Positions 18,958 through 29,422 are shown, numbered from the stretch's first letter. The stretch is 64,000 bases of DNA from Williamsia faeni (GCA_003202005.1 QJJF01000004.1:249898-313897), one strand, 5' to 3'. Notes: a model not told the origin generated them from the sequence alone. Numbers and translations are program-made.

Positions 18958-19236
18958 TCACCGCTCTACCCGGATCTCGACACGGTGGGTCACCGGCGAC
19001 CGCCATGGGTCGCCGGTCACCACATCGATCACCGCATTGCCCGGTGCGGTTGCCCGGAACAGAACCGTGTTGGGTGCAACGATCGGACTGACTACGGATG
19101 CGTCGGTTCCCAGGACGCCCTCGGCGAGGATCCCGAGGAGTTCGACGGCCGTACCCGACCGGAGATGAACGCCGCGGCCCTCCTGTTCTCGAGGGCGATC
19201 GCATGATCGAGTGCGCACAGGAACTCGCGAGCTCAT
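18958..19236 (-). CDS. small hypothetical ORF, possibly a 5'-truncated secreted-protein fragment
   Basis: 92 codons. The last 60 or so (ASVVSPIVAPNTVLFRATAPG, then DVVTGDPWRSPVTHRVEIRVE) look like one beta-sandwich domain of the Ig/chagasin-like kind. The first 25 are basic and unlike a normal start; no signal peptide or ribosome site is visible. It may be the surviving 3' end of a longer gene in a rearranged stretch between the PPOX remnant and its intact copy. Could also be non-coding. Confidence 0.3.
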   Translation of the reverse strand: MSSRVPVRTRSCDRPREQEGRGVHLRSGTAVELLGILAEGVLGTDASVVSPIVAPNTVLFRATAPGNAVIDVVTGDPWRSPVTHRVEIRVER

Positions 19237-19450
19237 GGACCAAGTGTTGGTTCGTGCCCAGCAGCTGACGCCAGTAGTGAACTACTCCACTTCGAATTCG
19301 GCTACCTGTGGGAGATCAGCCGGCCTCTCATCGGCCGATATTTATCCATTCATGGTTCAGCTCTGCATAATTCGTGCACTCGAGAATTGATGATTGCTCG
19401 TTGACCCCTGGTTATTCTCTGCCCTTTGAGCAGCCCCATCGGGCATACAA
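19237..19450. other. intergenic, AT-richer, nothing recognised
   Basis: About 214 bp, AT-rich around 19320-19430 compared with its surroundings, with no ORF or RNA that I can identify. Consistent with a rearrangement scar. Confidence 0.35.
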
Positions 19451-19864
19451 CTACGTCGGTGGCTGCGTGACGCCGGTGAGTTCGTAGTGCAGTGTCGGGG
19501 TGCGCAACAGCTTGTGCGCCAGACGGACCGCGAACCGTTGCAAGATCGGGAATTTCTTGTCGATCAGGGCGCCGGCGGCCTTTGACTCCTGGCCGGTCAG
19601 CAGTCGCGCAGTCGCTTGCGCGGGCTCACCGGTCGGTTTGCCGGACCACGAGCAGGGACGGATGCGGACTTCGGAAAAGTTGCGCAGCCGTTTGTTCTTG
19701 GACGCCTTGCCCGGGGTGCGGAAGTACGCCCGATCGCCGTCCACGACAAGGTTGACGGGAGTGTCCACCCACGTGCCGTCCCGCTTGCGTGTCTGCAGTT
19801 GCACAACTTTCACCGCGGTGAAGCGCGCCAACGCCGATGATGCCGATGATCCCTGGTTCGTCAT
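19451..19864 (-). CDS. PPOX-class F420-dependent oxidoreductase-like protein
   Basis: 137-residue split-barrel protein: ALARFTAVKVVQLQTRKRDG, TWVDTPVNLVVDGDRAYFRT, GKASKNKRLRNFSEVRI and a C-terminal TPTLHYELTGV. This fits the Rv2061c-like PPOX group that binds F420 or flavin. ATG at 19864, with no good ribosome site. A TAGGCT -10-like element lies upstream. Its deleted paralogue is at 15548-15690. Substrate unknown. Confidence 0.82.
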   Translation of the reverse strand: MTNQGSSASSALARFTAVKVVQLQTRKRDGTWVDTPVNLVVDGDRAYFRTPGKASKNKRLRNFSEVRIRPCSWSGKPTGEPAQATARLLTGQESKAAGALIDKKFPILQRFAVRLAHKLLRTPTLHYELTGVTQPPT

Positions 19865-20101
19865 GGTGATGTTCTGGTTCTCGGGAGTTTCAAGCCTACT
19901 GCGCCGGTGGCTGTCGATCCAGGTCACGGTGCTGGCGTGATTGCTCCTGGGCTGGGACACTTGACGTGTCCGAGTGGAATGCGATCGTGTCAGGTGATCT
20001 CGGGTCGAGCCCAGCGGCCTACCGGTGTCGGCAATACTGCCCACCGCTCGGGGCTGATGTCGGTGTTTGCGTAGATGCGGTCCGCGTCCGAGGAGTTGCG
20101 C

Positions 20102-22111
20102 ATGCAGGCAAATGTCGCTCGCAAATTGATCGAGTCACATCTCGAATCCGGGTCGATGGACCCGGGCGAAGAGATCGCGATCCGGATCGATCAGACCCTG
20201 ACCCAGGATGCGACCGGAACGCTTGTGATGCAGGAACTCGAGGCGCTCGAACTCGATCGCGCCCACACCGAGCTCAGCGTGCAATATGTCGATCACAATC
20301 TGCTGCAGACCGACGAGAAGAACGCCGAGGACCACGAGTATCTGAGGACCGCGTGCCGGCGGTTTGGTCTGTGGTACTCCAAGCCCGGAAACGGCGTCTC
20401 CCACCCGACACATATGCAACGTTTCGGTGTGCCGGGCGCGACGATGGTGGGGTCCGATTCACACACCCCCGCAGCCGGCTCGCTGGGCATGCTCGCGATC
20501 GGTGTCGGCGGCCTCGAAGTCGCGCTGGCCATCGCGGGCCACCCGCTCAATATTCGGATGCCGGAGATCTGGGGTGTGCGACTGGACGGTGAACTGCCTC
20601 AGTGGTGTTCGGCCAAGGATGTCATCCTCGAGATGCTGCGACGTCACGGCGTCAAGGGTGCGGTGAACCGCATCATCGAATACCACGGACCCGGACTGGC
20701 AACTCTGACGGCGATGGATCGCCACGTCATCGCCAACATGGGTGCCGAACTAGGTGCCACCACAAGCGTTTTCCCGAGCGATGATGCCGTCCTCGAATTT
20801 CTGCGGGCTGAAGGCCGGGAGGACGACTGGGTCGAGTTGCTGGCCGACGACGGCGCCGAATACGACATCGAGGAGTCCATCGACCTGTCGCAGATCGAGC
20901 CCATGATCGCCACACCGTCGTCGCCCGGAAACGTGGTTCCGGTGCGTGAGGTTGCGGGCGAGGATATTTCGCAGGTCGTGATCGGGTCGAGTGCGAACCC
21001 GGGCCTGCGTGACTTCGCGATTGCCGCCGCGATGGTCGCCGGCAGGCAGACCGCGCCGCAGGTCAGCTTCGACATCAATCCGACGTCGCGCGAGATCCTC
21101 ACCGATCTCACGAAAATGGGTGCAACCGCCGAACTTCTGATCGCCGGTGCGCGTATCCATCAGGCCGGGTGTATGGGGTGCATCGGAATGGGGCAGGCGC
21201 CGGCGACCGGCAGCAACTCCCTTCGGACCATGCCGCGTAATTTCCCTGGACGGTCGGGAACCAAGGAGGACTCGGTCTGGCTGTGCTCGCCGGAGACAGC
21301 TGCCGCATCGGCGCTGACCGGAAAGATCACCGATCCGCGGGACTGGGCTGCGGACGTCGGCATGGACTATCCGGAACTCGATCTGCCACAGCAGCATTCG
21401 ATCAACACCGAGATGCTGGTACCCCCACTCGACACGGATTCCGCAGCAGTGGTGGAGCCGGTGAAGGGACCCAACATCTCGAGCCTGCCCGAACTCGACG
21501 ACCTTCCCGATCGGCTCGAGGTGCCGGTGCTGCTGAAGGTCGGCGACAACATCTCGACGGACGATATCTCGCCGGCCGGGGCGCGGGCACTTCCGTTCCG
21601 TTCGAACATCCCGAAGCTTGCGATGTTCAGTTTCACCCGCGTCGACGAGACCTATCCCGAACGGGCACAACAGAATGGCGACGTCGGCCACATCATTGTC
21701 GGCGGTGACAACTACGGCCAGGGATCATCTCGTGAGCACGCTGCGATCGCACCCCGGTACCTCGGTCTGCGGTTGGTCATCGCCAAGTCGTACGCCCGGA
21801 TCCACTGGCAGAATCTGGCCAACTTCGGAGTGCTCGCCGTCGAGTTCGACGATCCGGCCGACTACGACGGCATCGATCAGTCCGACGTCCTTCACCTCGA
21901 CCAGCTTCGCAAGTCGATCGAGTCCGGCGATGTGTTGACGGTTCGAAATGTCACCAAGGAGACGTCGTTCACGGTGCGCCACCGGCTATCGGAGCGGCAG
22001 GTCGCCGATGTGCTGGCCGGTGGGCTCATCCCGCGCCTGGCAAGCGAGGGGGAGTCGGACGTGCAAGAGGCCAAAGAGACGGTCTTGCAGGACAGCGGCG
22101 AAGTCAGCTGA
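20102..22111 (+). CDS. aconitate hydratase, short (about 670-residue) form
   Basis: 669 residues; isomerises citrate to isocitrate in the TCA cycle. Aconitase core: VGSDSHTPAAGSLGMLAIG (about 115-135), FPSDDAV, the CMGC cysteines (about 357 and 360), SPETAAASALTG, then the swivel domain with NISTDDISPAGAR, GGDNYGQGSSREHAA and LANFGVLA. Odd: where aconitases usually have GSCTNS, whose Cys is the first cluster ligand, this one reads GSSANPG (Ser about 297). ATG at 20102 follows GAGGAG. Convergent with the IDH gene across a strong hairpin. Confidence 0.88.
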   Translation: MQANVARKLIESHLESGSMDPGEEIAIRIDQTLTQDATGTLVMQELEALELDRAHTELSVQYVDHNLLQTDEKNAEDHEYLRTACRRFGLWYSKPGNGVSHPTHMQRFGVPGATMVGSDSHTPAAGSLGMLAIGVGGLEVALAIAGHPLNIRMPEIWGVRLDGELPQWCSAKDVILEMLRRHGVKGAVNRIIEYHGPGLATLTAMDRHVIANMGAELGATTSVFPSDDAVLEFLRAEGREDDWVELLADDGAEYDIEESIDLSQIEPMIATPSSPGNVVPVREVAGEDISQVVIGSSANPGLRDFAIAAAMVAGRQTAPQVSFDINPTSREILTDLTKMGATAELLIAGARIHQAGCMGCIGMGQAPATGSNSLRTMPRNFPGRSGTKEDSVWLCSPETAAASALTGKITDPRDWAADVGMDYPELDLPQQHSINTEMLVPPLDTDSAAVVEPVKGPNISSLPELDDLPDRLEVPVLLKVGDNISTDDISPAGARALPFRSNIPKLAMFSFTRVDETYPERAQQNGDVGHIIVGGDNYGQGSSREHAAIAPRYLGLRLVIAKSYARIHWQNLANFGVLAVEFDDPADYDGIDQSDVLHLDQLRKSIESGDVLTVRNVTKETSFTVRHRLSERQVADVLAGGLIPRLASEGESDVQEAKETVLQDSGEVS

Positions 22112-22140
22112 GTGGTCGTCCGGCCACCCGTCCAACCGAC

Positions 22141-22192
22141 TACGGCCGCCCGATCGAGCTCGGAGTGAAATGCTCGAATCGGACGGCCGTGG
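22141..22192. terminator. long inverted repeat between convergent acn and icd
   Basis: Left arm 22141-22159 (core ACGGCCG, CCCGAT, CGAGC) pairs with right arm 22172-22192 (GCTCG, ATCGG, ACGGCCGT) with about two imperfections and a 12-nt loop. It lies between two convergent stops and probably ends transcription from both sides. No long T-run on either side. Confidence 0.7.
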
Positions 22193-22205
22193 TCAGTGCC
22201 GGGGC

Positions 22206-24443
22206 TTACTGTTGCGCTGAGGTCAGAGTGTCGTTGAACGTCTTGCTCGGACGCATCACTGCGGTCGCGGCCTCGGGGTCCGGCAGGTAGTACCCGCCGA
22301 TTTCGACGGGCTTGCCCTGTGCCTCGCTGAACTCCTTGACGATGGTGTCTTCGTTCTTCGCCAACGTATCTGCCAGTCCCGCAAAGTGTTTGGCCAGATC
22401 CGCGTCCTCGGTCTGGGCGGCGAGCTCCTGTGCCCAGTACAAGGCGAGATAGAACTGGCTGCCGCGGTTGTCGAGTTCGCCGGTCTTGCGTGAGGGACCC
22501 TTGTTGTTCTCCAGCAACTTGCCGGTCGCGGCGTCCAACGCCTTGGCAAGGATCACGGCCCTGGTGTCGCCGGTCTTTTTGCCGAGGTCTTCGAGACTGA
22601 CTGCAAGAGCGAGGAACTCGCCGAGCGAATCCCAACGCAGATGATTTTCTTCCAGCAACTGCTTGACGTGCTTGGGCGCCGAACCGCCGGCCCCGGTCTC
22701 GTACAAACCGCCACCGGCCATCAGCGGCACAATCGACAGCATCTTGGCGCTGGTGCCGAGTTCGAGGATGGGGAACAGGTCGGTGAGATAGTCGCGGAGG
22801 ATGTTGCCCGTCGCAGAGATCGTGTCCAGGCCGCGGACCACCCGCTCGAGGGTGTACCGCATGGCACGGACCTGGGACATGATCTGGATGTCGAGACCCT
22901 CGGTGTCGTGGTCCTTGAGGTAGGTCTTGACCTTCTTGATCAACTCGTTTTCGTGCGGGCGGTACGGATCGAGCCAGAAGATCACCGGAATTCCGGAATC
23001 CCGGGTGCGCGTCACGGCCAGCTTGACCCAGTCGCGGATCGGCGCGTCCTTGACGATGCACAGGCGGAAGATGTCGCCGGCCTCTACGTTCTGCGACAGC
23101 AGGACCTCGCCGGTGGCCAGGTCGGTGATGTTGGCGATGCCGTCCTCGGAGATCTCGAAGGTCTTGTCGTGCGACCCGTACTCCTCGGCCTTCTGTGCCA
23201 TCAGTCCGACGTTGGGCACGGTGCCCATGGTGGTCGGATCGAACTGGCCGTTGGTCTTGCAGAAGTTGACGATCTCCTGGTAGATGCGGGAGAAGGTGGA
23301 CTCCGGGTTCACGGCCTTGGTGTCCTTGGGGCGACCATCGGCACCCCACATCTTGCCGCCGGCGCGGATCATCGCGGGCATCGATGCATCCACGATCACG
23401 TCGCTGGGGGAGTGGAAGTTCGAGATGCCGCGTGCCGAGTCGACCATGGCGAGTTCGGGACGATGCTCGTGGCACTTGTGCAGATCGTCGATGATCTCTT
23501 CGCGCTTCGACGCAGGCAGTGTCTCGATCTTGCTGTACAGGTCGGACAGGCCGTTGTTGACGTTGACGCCCAGCTCGTCGAACAGTTCGCCGTGCTTGGC
23601 GAAGGCATCCTTGTAGAAGACTCGGACGGCGTGTCCGAAGACGATCGGGTGCGAGACCCGCATCATCGTGGCCTTCACATGGAGAGAGAACATGACGCCC
23701 GTCTCGTAGGCGTCCTCCATCTGCTCCTCGTAGAAATCGATCAGCGCCTTCTTGCTCATGAACATGCTGTCGATGACGTCGCCGTCGTTCAGGGAGACCT
23801 TCGGCTTGAGGACGATCGTCTCGCCACTCTTGGTCAGCAACTCCATCTTCACGTCGCGGTCGCCGTCGACGGTCATCGACTTCTCGCCGTGGTAGAAATC
23901 GCCCTCACGCATGTGCGCGACATGGGTCCGCGAGGCCATCGACCACTCGGTCATGCTGTGCGGATGCTTGCGCGCGAATTCCTTGACGGCCTTGGGCGCG
24001 CGACGGTCGGAGTTTCCTTCACGCAGCACGGGGTTCACCGCGCTGCCGAGACACTTGGTGTAGCGATCCTTGACCGCGATCTCTTCGTCGGTCTTCGGGT
24101 TCCCGGGGTAGTCGGGGAGCTTGTAGCCCTTGGCCTGAAGCTCCTTGATGGCCGCGAGCAGCTGGGGCACCGAAGCGCTGATGTTCGGGAGTTTGATGAT
24201 GTTGGTCTCGGGGAGTTGCGTCAGACGACCCAGCTCGGCGAGGTTGTCCGGCACGCGCTGGTCCTCGGTGAGGTAGTCGGGAAACTCTGCGAGGATGCGG
24301 CTTGCCACAGAGATGTCGGTTGATTCGACATTGATGTCGGCGGCACCGGCGAACGCACGCACGACAGGCAAGAATGCGTGTGTCGCAAGCATCGGCGCCT
24401 CGTCCGTCAGGGTGTAAATGATGGTCGGCTGCTGTGCGTTCAT
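22206..24443 (-). CDS. icd2: monomeric NADP-dependent isocitrate dehydrogenase
   Basis: 745 residues, the usual length for the monomeric (~80 kDa) IDH; oxidises isocitrate to 2-oxoglutarate with NADP. Begins [20 protein letters not shown]; then [58 protein letters not shown], a long [16 protein letters not shown] segment and [13 protein letters not shown] at 24443 after GGAG; an upstream in-frame extension of 40 residues looks non-coding. It faces the aconitase gene, an enzyme one step earlier in the cycle. Confidence 0.93.
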   Translation of the reverse strand: MNAQQPTIIYTLTDEAPMLATHAFLPVVRAFAGAADINVESTDISVASRILAEFPDYLTEDQRVPDNLAELGRLTQLPETNIIKLPNISASVPQLLAAIKELQAKGYKLPDYPGNPKTDEEIAVKDRYTKCLGSAVNPVLREGNSDRRAPKAVKEFARKHPHSMTEWSMASRTHVAHMREGDFYHGEKSMTVDGDRDVKMELLTKSGETIVLKPKVSLNDGDVIDSMFMSKKALIDFYEEQMEDAYETGVMFSLHVKATMMRVSHPIVFGHAVRVFYKDAFAKHGELFDELGVNVNNGLSDLYSKIETLPASKREEIIDDLHKCHEHRPELAMVDSARGISNFHSPSDVIVDASMPAMIRAGGKMWGADGRPKDTKAVNPESTFSRIYQEIVNFCKTNGQFDPTTMGTVPNVGLMAQKAEEYGSHDKTFEISEDGIANITDLATGEVLLSQNVEAGDIFRLCIVKDAPIRDWVKLAVTRTRDSGIPVIFWLDPYRPHENELIKKVKTYLKDHDTEGLDIQIMSQVRAMRYTLERVVRGLDTISATGNILRDYLTDLFPILELGTSAKMLSIVPLMAGGGLYETGAGGSAPKHVKQLLEENHLRWDSLGEFLALAVSLEDLGKKTGDTRAVILAKALDAATGKLLENNKGPSRKTGELDNRGSQFYLALYWAQELAAQTEDADLAKHFAGLADTLAKNEDTIVKEFSEAQGKPVEIGGYYLPDPEAATAVMRPSKTFNDTLTSAQQ

Positions 24444-24639
24444 ATTCGCCTTCGTCTCCAGTTCGTCGCGTCGTGCATTGTTCGAGTCGTCCCCCGACCG
24501 TAATCCTAAGACCCGGCCGATCTGTGAGGGCGGCCACCTCGGTGGAACTTTATTGACCGTCACACAATTGCGGACCGTTTCTGTCCTCTATGGGTCGTAG
24601 CGTCATGGCTGTCCCCTGAAGCCCTCGAAAGGACTCACC

Positions 24640-25209
24640 ATGGCCGGCACCTATACCGCCGTTGTTCTCTCTGTTCCCGTCACCGGCGAAAAGGCGGACA
24701 TCCTCACTTTGCTCGCCGATCAGCGAGCAATGCTGAAGGTCACCGCCCGCAACCTCACCGATGCCCAGGCTCGCACCCGGACCACAGTCAGTGAACTCAC
24801 CATCGGCGGGCTGATCAAGCACTTGGCCCAGGGTGAGAGGGGGAACGCGAAGACGATCAGTGAGCGCGATGAGGACGCCGAGTTCGACATGAGTGAGGTT
24901 GCCGACGCCTACCTGCTCCGCGACGACGAGACGCTGGGGTACTGGCTCGATGAATACGACCGCGCCGCCGCCGACTACGACCGCGTGATCGCGGAGGTGG
25001 CGAGCCTCGACGAGTTGATCCCGCAGCCGACAGCGCCCTGGCAGCCCGAGCGGGAATGGTGGTCGGTCCGCAAAATGGCGTTGCATCTGCTGCGTGAGAC
25101 GGCGCACCACTGCGGGCACGCCGACATCATCCGCGAGGCCCTCGACGGACAGTCGACGATGGCAGCGATCTCGGAAGGCTCGGACTGGGCTGACGGCGCG
25201 GCGGAGTAG
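24640..25209 (+). CDS. DinB-family (DUF664-like) protein
   Basis: 189 residues. Four-helix-bundle metal-binding family: GLIKHLAQGER near residue 60 and LLRETAHHCGHADIIREAL near 150 supply the histidines (the HHxxH-like set) that bind a divalent metal. Members include thiol-dependent transferases (bacillithiol or mycothiol S-transferase-like) and uncharacterised proteins; in a mycothiol-making actinobacterium the latter role is plausible but unproven. ATG at 24640 after AAAGGA. It ends 3 bp before the convergent cinA stop. Confidence 0.85.
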   Translation: MAGTYTAVVLSVPVTGEKADILTLLADQRAMLKVTARNLTDAQARTRTTVSELTIGGLIKHLAQGERGNAKTISERDEDAEFDMSEVADAYLLRDDETLGYWLDEYDRAAADYDRVIAEVASLDELIPQPTAPWQPEREWWSVRKMALHLLRETAHHCGHADIIREALDGQSTMAAISEGSDWADGAAE

Positions 25210-25212
25210 AGG

Positions 25213-26499
25213 TCAGAGAGGACGCGGCGCGTCCAGGACCTCGAGGAGCAGATGCATCGCAGCGGTGGCCGAGAGCGCGCGGACGGTCTTCCGGTCACCG
25301 GGGAACCGGCGCGTTCGTGTCACCGTCGGTTGGCCCGCGATCGCGACGGCGAAACAGACAGTCCCCACCGGTTTGAGGTCGGTCCCACCGCCGGGGCCGG
25401 CGATCCCGGTGGTGGACACCGCGGTGTCGGCTCCGAGTCGGCTCGCTGCACCCTCGGCCATTCGCGCGGCCACCTGTTCGCTGACCGCGCCGTGTTCGGC
25501 GATCACGTCGGACGGAACGTCGAGAAGACCGGTCTTCACCTCGTTGGCGTAGGCGACCACGGCGCCGACGACGTACGCCGACGACCCGGCCCGGTCGGTG
25601 AGGCGCGCGGCGATCTTGCCGCCCGTGCACGACTCTGCGGTGGCGATCTTCCGGCCGGTCAGCCTATCTGCGATCAGCTCGTCGATGGTCGAGCCGTCGG
25701 TCGAGAAGATCTGTGCACCATGATGTTCCGTGACTGTCGTCGCCAGCCGGTCGTAGGAGTCGGCCGACGACGCGGGATATCGGGTCACCATCTCGAGTTC
25801 TCCGAGCTGCAGGCAGGTGGTGATCTCGAGCGTCTCGAACCCGGCGGTGTGGTGCTCTGCGGAGCGCAGCGTTGCCGCGAGATCGGCTTCGGAGAGTCCG
25901 TACGCGCGAATCGTTGACTGCCCGAACACCGATCGCCTGGCCAGGACATCGGCGACGGCGGCGGTGTCGAGTGCCGCCGGCCACATCGCCTGCAGCTCAC
26001 CGGGTGGCCCCGGCAGCACCAGGATGGCAGGCAGGGTCCCGGTCGCCGCGATCGCCACGCCCGGGGCAGTCCCCGTGGGCGGAATCGATTGTGCGCCTTC
26101 GGGAACCAGGGCCTGCTTGCGGATGCCCGCCCGCAACGGCTCAGGATCCGGGGCAGCGGACATGCGTCCGCGCCAGCGCTGGATGATTCCGGCGATGTGC
26201 TCTTCGAGGTCGGGGTCGAGATGCAGCTCGCGACCGCAGAAGGCCGCGACTGCCGCGACGGTCAGATCATCAGCGGTCGGTCCGAGCCCTCCGGTGGTCA
26301 TGATGAGGTCGACACGCTGATCGGCCAGGAATTGCAGTTGGGCGGTCAGATCATCCGGACGGTCACCGCACACGGTGATGTGCGCGACGTCCACGCCGAG
26401 ATCGAGGAGGCGCTGCGCAACCCAGGGACCGTTCTGGTCGGTGACCCGACCGCTGAGAACTTCGGTTCCGGTAACAACCACACCCGCCCGCACTGTCAT
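25213..26499 (-). CDS. cinA: CinA-family protein (MoCF domain plus nicotinamide-nucleotide amidase domain)
   Basis: 428 residues. N-terminal MoCF/ADP-ribose pyrophosphatase-like domain ([44 protein letters not shown]) and C-terminal PncC-like amidase domain ([45 protein letters not shown]). Takes part in NAD by-product recycling by deamidating nicotinamide mononucleotide. The ATG at 26499 lies 7 nt after a TAGGCT -10 element, so the mRNA is probably leaderless. A separate single-domain relative is at 52090. Confidence 0.92.
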   Translation of the reverse strand: MTVRAGVVVTGTEVLSGRVTDQNGPWVAQRLLDLGVDVAHITVCGDRPDDLTAQLQFLADQRVDLIMTTGGLGPTADDLTVAAVAAFCGRELHLDPDLEEHIAGIIQRWRGRMSAAPDPEPLRAGIRKQALVPEGAQSIPPTGTAPGVAIAATGTLPAILVLPGPPGELQAMWPAALDTAAVADVLARRSVFGQSTIRAYGLSEADLAATLRSAEHHTAGFETLEITTCLQLGELEMVTRYPASSADSYDRLATTVTEHHGAQIFSTDGSTIDELIADRLTGRKIATAESCTGGKIAARLTDRAGSSAYVVGAVVAYANEVKTGLLDVPSDVIAEHGAVSEQVAARMAEGAASRLGADTAVSTTGIAGPGGGTDLKPVGTVCFAVAIAGQPTVTRTRRFPGDRKTVRALSATAAMHLLLEVLDAPRPL

Positions 26500-26506
26500 G
26501 TTGCCG

Positions 26507-26512
26507 AGCCTA
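26507..26512 (-). promoter_or_regulatory. -10 element of leaderless cinA promoter
   Basis: TAGGCT on the minus strand, 7 nt before the cinA ATG, with no Shine-Dalgarno sequence between. Confidence 0.5.
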
Positions 26513-26629
26513 ACGGGTGACGTCTCGCTGACCCGAGCGTCTCGCGTGCCCCGGTGCACACATAACGAGTCGAGGAGTCACATCCGGCCCTTCGGGCACG
26601 ATTTGTGTGCAACCACGCACCGGGCGTGC

Positions 26630-29422
26630 TCAGCGTGCCCGCAGGGGATCGACGGTGGCCGGGGCTTTCAACGGAACGGGTGGTGACGAGATCAGGTTGC
26701 GTCGCCGTCTGATGGCCTTCTCGACCTCCACCACGATCGGGATGATCAGCGCCCAGCCGATGCAGGCGAGCCACTGTGCGCCGGTCAAGGACGTCGTCAT
26801 GAGGAGGTCCTGGAGGACGCCTGCCTGCACCGCGAACACCGTCACGACGATCGGGACCGACAGGATCTTCAGTGCGCCGAGAACCGGTGCTACGAGGCCG
26901 GATTCCGGATCTCGCCGCATGACCAGGCCGGCGAAGATCGAACCGATCGACAACACCACGAACGCGGTTGTCATCGGGACATTCGCCTCGGTCGAACTCA
27001 TCTCACCCGGGGCGAGGAGCATCGCGGCGAGGGTGACGGCGAACTGCAGGATGCCGTACCACAACCACTGTATGAACGACGGCCGATTGGCGATCGGCAT
27101 CTTGGGGTCGCGCGGTGGTTTGTCCATCAGACCCGGCGACGGTGGGTCCACCATGATGACGGCCACCGGGAACAGCGTGATGAAGAAATGCTGGAAGAGC
27201 ACCATCAGTGGGGTGAGCGCGACACCGTCGTTGATGTTGAAGATACTCGCGACGAGGAACAGGATCACCAGCGAGAACAGCTTCGCCATCTGATAGCGGA
27301 TGTACGACACGATCTTTTCGTAAATGTTGCGGCCCAGGCGGATGGCGGTGATGAGTGTCCCGAAGTTGTCGTCGGTGAGCACCATCTTTCCGGCCTGTTT
27401 GGTCACCTCGCTTCCGGACCCCATGGCGACGCCGATGTCAGCTTTCTTCAGCGCAGCGGCATCGTTGACGGCGTCTCCGGTCATCGCGACAACGTCGCCG
27501 CCTCGCTGCATGATGTCGGCCAGACGCAGTTTGTCCTGTGGGGTGACCCGGCCGAACACGTGCAGGTTCGGGAGGGCCGCAGACAGTTCGTCGTCGGACA
27601 TGGCTTGCAGTTCCGCACCGCTGATCGCGCCGGGTCCGAGGCCGAGTTCAGCGCCGATCGCCGACGCGGTGATCGCATGGTCGCCGGTGATCATCCGGAC
27701 GTCGATGCCCGCCTGGTGGGCGATGCGCACAGACTCGATGGCCTCCGGCCGAAGCGGGTCGATGATGCCGACCATGCCGACGAATGTCAGGTCCTCGACA
27801 AACGACATGGGGTCGGCCACAGCGGCCTCCTGCTGTCCGTCGAGGCGCCGAACTGCGAACGCCAGGACACGAAGCCCCTTCTCGGACATGGTCCGATTCG
27901 CTTCGGTCAGCTCGTCCATGACCTCGTCGATGGGCACCAGCTGCCGGCCCGGCCGGAAGGCGGACGTGCAGCGGGCCAGGACCACGTCGGGTCCACCCTT
28001 CACCAGTTCCACGAACTCGGTGGTTCCGTCCACCGGGAGGTTGTGGAACGTCGCCATGAACTTGTACGCGGAGTCGAACGGTACGGCAGCGACGCGCGGA
28101 TAGGTCCGCCGTGTCAGAGGGGCGTCGACACCGACCTTGGCCGCAAGCACCACCAGTGCGGCCTCGGTGGGGTCACCGACAACATCTCCGGTGGCGGACA
28201 CGGTCGCGTCGCTGTCGAGGCACAAACCGTATGCGAGGAGGGTGAAGTCGGGGACGGCCTCGCCCGCGACCTGGGTGATCTTCCCGGACTTCGAATAACC
28301 CTCACCGTCGACGAGGTACCAGCCACCGTGGAAGTACAGGGACCGCACGGTCATCTGATTCATCGTCAGAGTGCCGGTCTTGTCCGAGTTGATCACACTG
28401 GTCGCGCCGAGCGTCTCGACGTCGGTGAGGTTCTTCACGATGGCCTTCGCATCGGCCAGTTGTTTCGCGCCGAATGCCAGCATTGCCTGGACAAACGTCG
28501 GCAGGCCGGTGGGAATCGCGGAGACACCCATCGAGATACCCAGCAGCAGAAGCGTTGTCATATCCTGGCCGCGAATCAGCCCGATGATCACGATGATCGC
28601 CACCGCCACCCAGGCGATGATGCCGAGAAGTCTGGTGAGCGAGTCCAGTTCGCGCTGGAGCGGAGATTTATTCGGCGGCACCGCGGAGAGCATCGACGCG
28701 ATCTGACCCATCTGGGTGTGCATGCCCGTCTCCGTCACCACAATGGTGGCTGTGCCACGGGTGACAGAGGTGTTCTGGAAGACCATGTTGCTGCGGTCGC
28801 CGAGAGAAACCTCGACGGCGTCGATGGTTTCGGGGTCCTTCGCGACGGGCGCGCTCTCACCCGTCAGTGCGGCCTCCTGGGTCTCCAGGGTGGCCGTCGC
28901 GAGTAGACGGCCATCGGCGGGCACGATGTCGCCTGCCTCCAGCTGCACGATGTCGCCCGGCACCAGGTCGGTGGCGTTGAGTTGGATCAGGGTGGCGTCG
29001 CGGATGACGCGGGCCTGTGGTGTCTGCATTTTCGCCAACGCGTCCACGCTGGCGCGGGCTTTCAATTCCTGCCGGGTGCCCAGGATGATGTTGAAACCGA
29101 CGAGAACTGCCACGATGAGTGCCGTCGGTATCTCGTCGATCACGATGCTGACGATTGCCACCGCGACCAGCATCAGGTTCATGGGGTCTTTGAGCTGCTG
29201 TAGCGCGACCGACCACATCGATGTCGTCGGTTCGGCGGCTATTTCGTTGGGGCCGTACTGACGCCGGCGTTCCTCTACCTCACCGGCCCTCAGACCGAGC
29301 TGCCGATCGGAGGCCAGCGCGGACACCACGGCATCGCTGTTCTGGGCATGCCAGTTGGTTGTCGCTTGTCCGTCGATGCGTTCGATGTCGGCACCATTCG
29401 GCGTGGATTCGGTCTTGGCCAT
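26630..29422 (-). CDS. cation-transporting P2-type ATPase
   Basis: 930 residues. Order: N-terminal cation-ATPase domain, actuator LTGES (about 187-191), membrane helix 4 with SAIPTGLPTFVQAML (about 301-315), phosphorylation site SDKTGTLTMN (Asp about 347), the nucleotide-binding domain, the hinge MTGDAVNDAAALKKADIGVAMG, and a C-terminal set of helices. ATPase in the plasma membrane pumping a cation, probably Ca, Mn or monovalent. Odd: relatives carry PEGLP in helix 4 and this one has PTGLP, losing a usual ion-ligand Glu. ATG preceded by AAAGGAAA. Ion specificity cannot be inferred. Confidence 0.9.
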   Translation of the reverse strand: MAKTESTPNGADIERIDGQATTNWHAQNSDAVVSALASDRQLGLRAGEVEERRRQYGPNEIAAEPTTSMWSVALQQLKDPMNLMLVAVAIVSIVIDEIPTALIVAVLVGFNIILGTRQELKARASVDALAKMQTPQARVIRDATLIQLNATDLVPGDIVQLEAGDIVPADGRLLATATLETQEAALTGESAPVAKDPETIDAVEVSLGDRSNMVFQNTSVTRGTATIVVTETGMHTQMGQIASMLSAVPPNKSPLQRELDSLTRLLGIIAWVAVAIIVIIGLIRGQDMTTLLLLGISMGVSAIPTGLPTFVQAMLAFGAKQLADAKAIVKNLTDVETLGATSVINSDKTGTLTMNQMTVRSLYFHGGWYLVDGEGYSKSGKITQVAGEAVPDFTLLAYGLCLDSDATVSATGDVVGDPTEAALVVLAAKVGVDAPLTRRTYPRVAAVPFDSAYKFMATFHNLPVDGTTEFVELVKGGPDVVLARCTSAFRPGRQLVPIDEVMDELTEANRTMSEKGLRVLAFAVRRLDGQQEAAVADPMSFVEDLTFVGMVGIIDPLRPEAIESVRIAHQAGIDVRMITGDHAITASAIGAELGLGPGAISGAELQAMSDDELSAALPNLHVFGRVTPQDKLRLADIMQRGGDVVAMTGDAVNDAAALKKADIGVAMGSGSEVTKQAGKMVLTDDNFGTLITAIRLGRNIYEKIVSYIRYQMAKLFSLVILFLVASIFNINDGVALTPLMVLFQHFFITLFPVAVIMVDPPSPGLMDKPPRDPKMPIANRPSFIQWLWYGILQFAVTLAAMLLAPGEMSSTEANVPMTTAFVVLSIGSIFAGLVMRRDPESGLVAPVLGALKILSVPIVVTVFAVQAGVLQDLLMTTSLTGAQWLACIGWALIIPIVVEVEKAIRRRRNLISSPPVPLKAPATVDPLRAR

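Noticed and set aside
21892..24323. Long frames of about 530-560 codons across the isocitrate dehydrogenase gene on both strands
   Set aside because: They are shadows of icd2 and have low-complexity translations; the monomeric IDH frame is clearly the real one.
27188..28906. A 572-codon plus-strand frame inside the P-type ATPase gene
   Set aside because: Antisense shadow without motifs.
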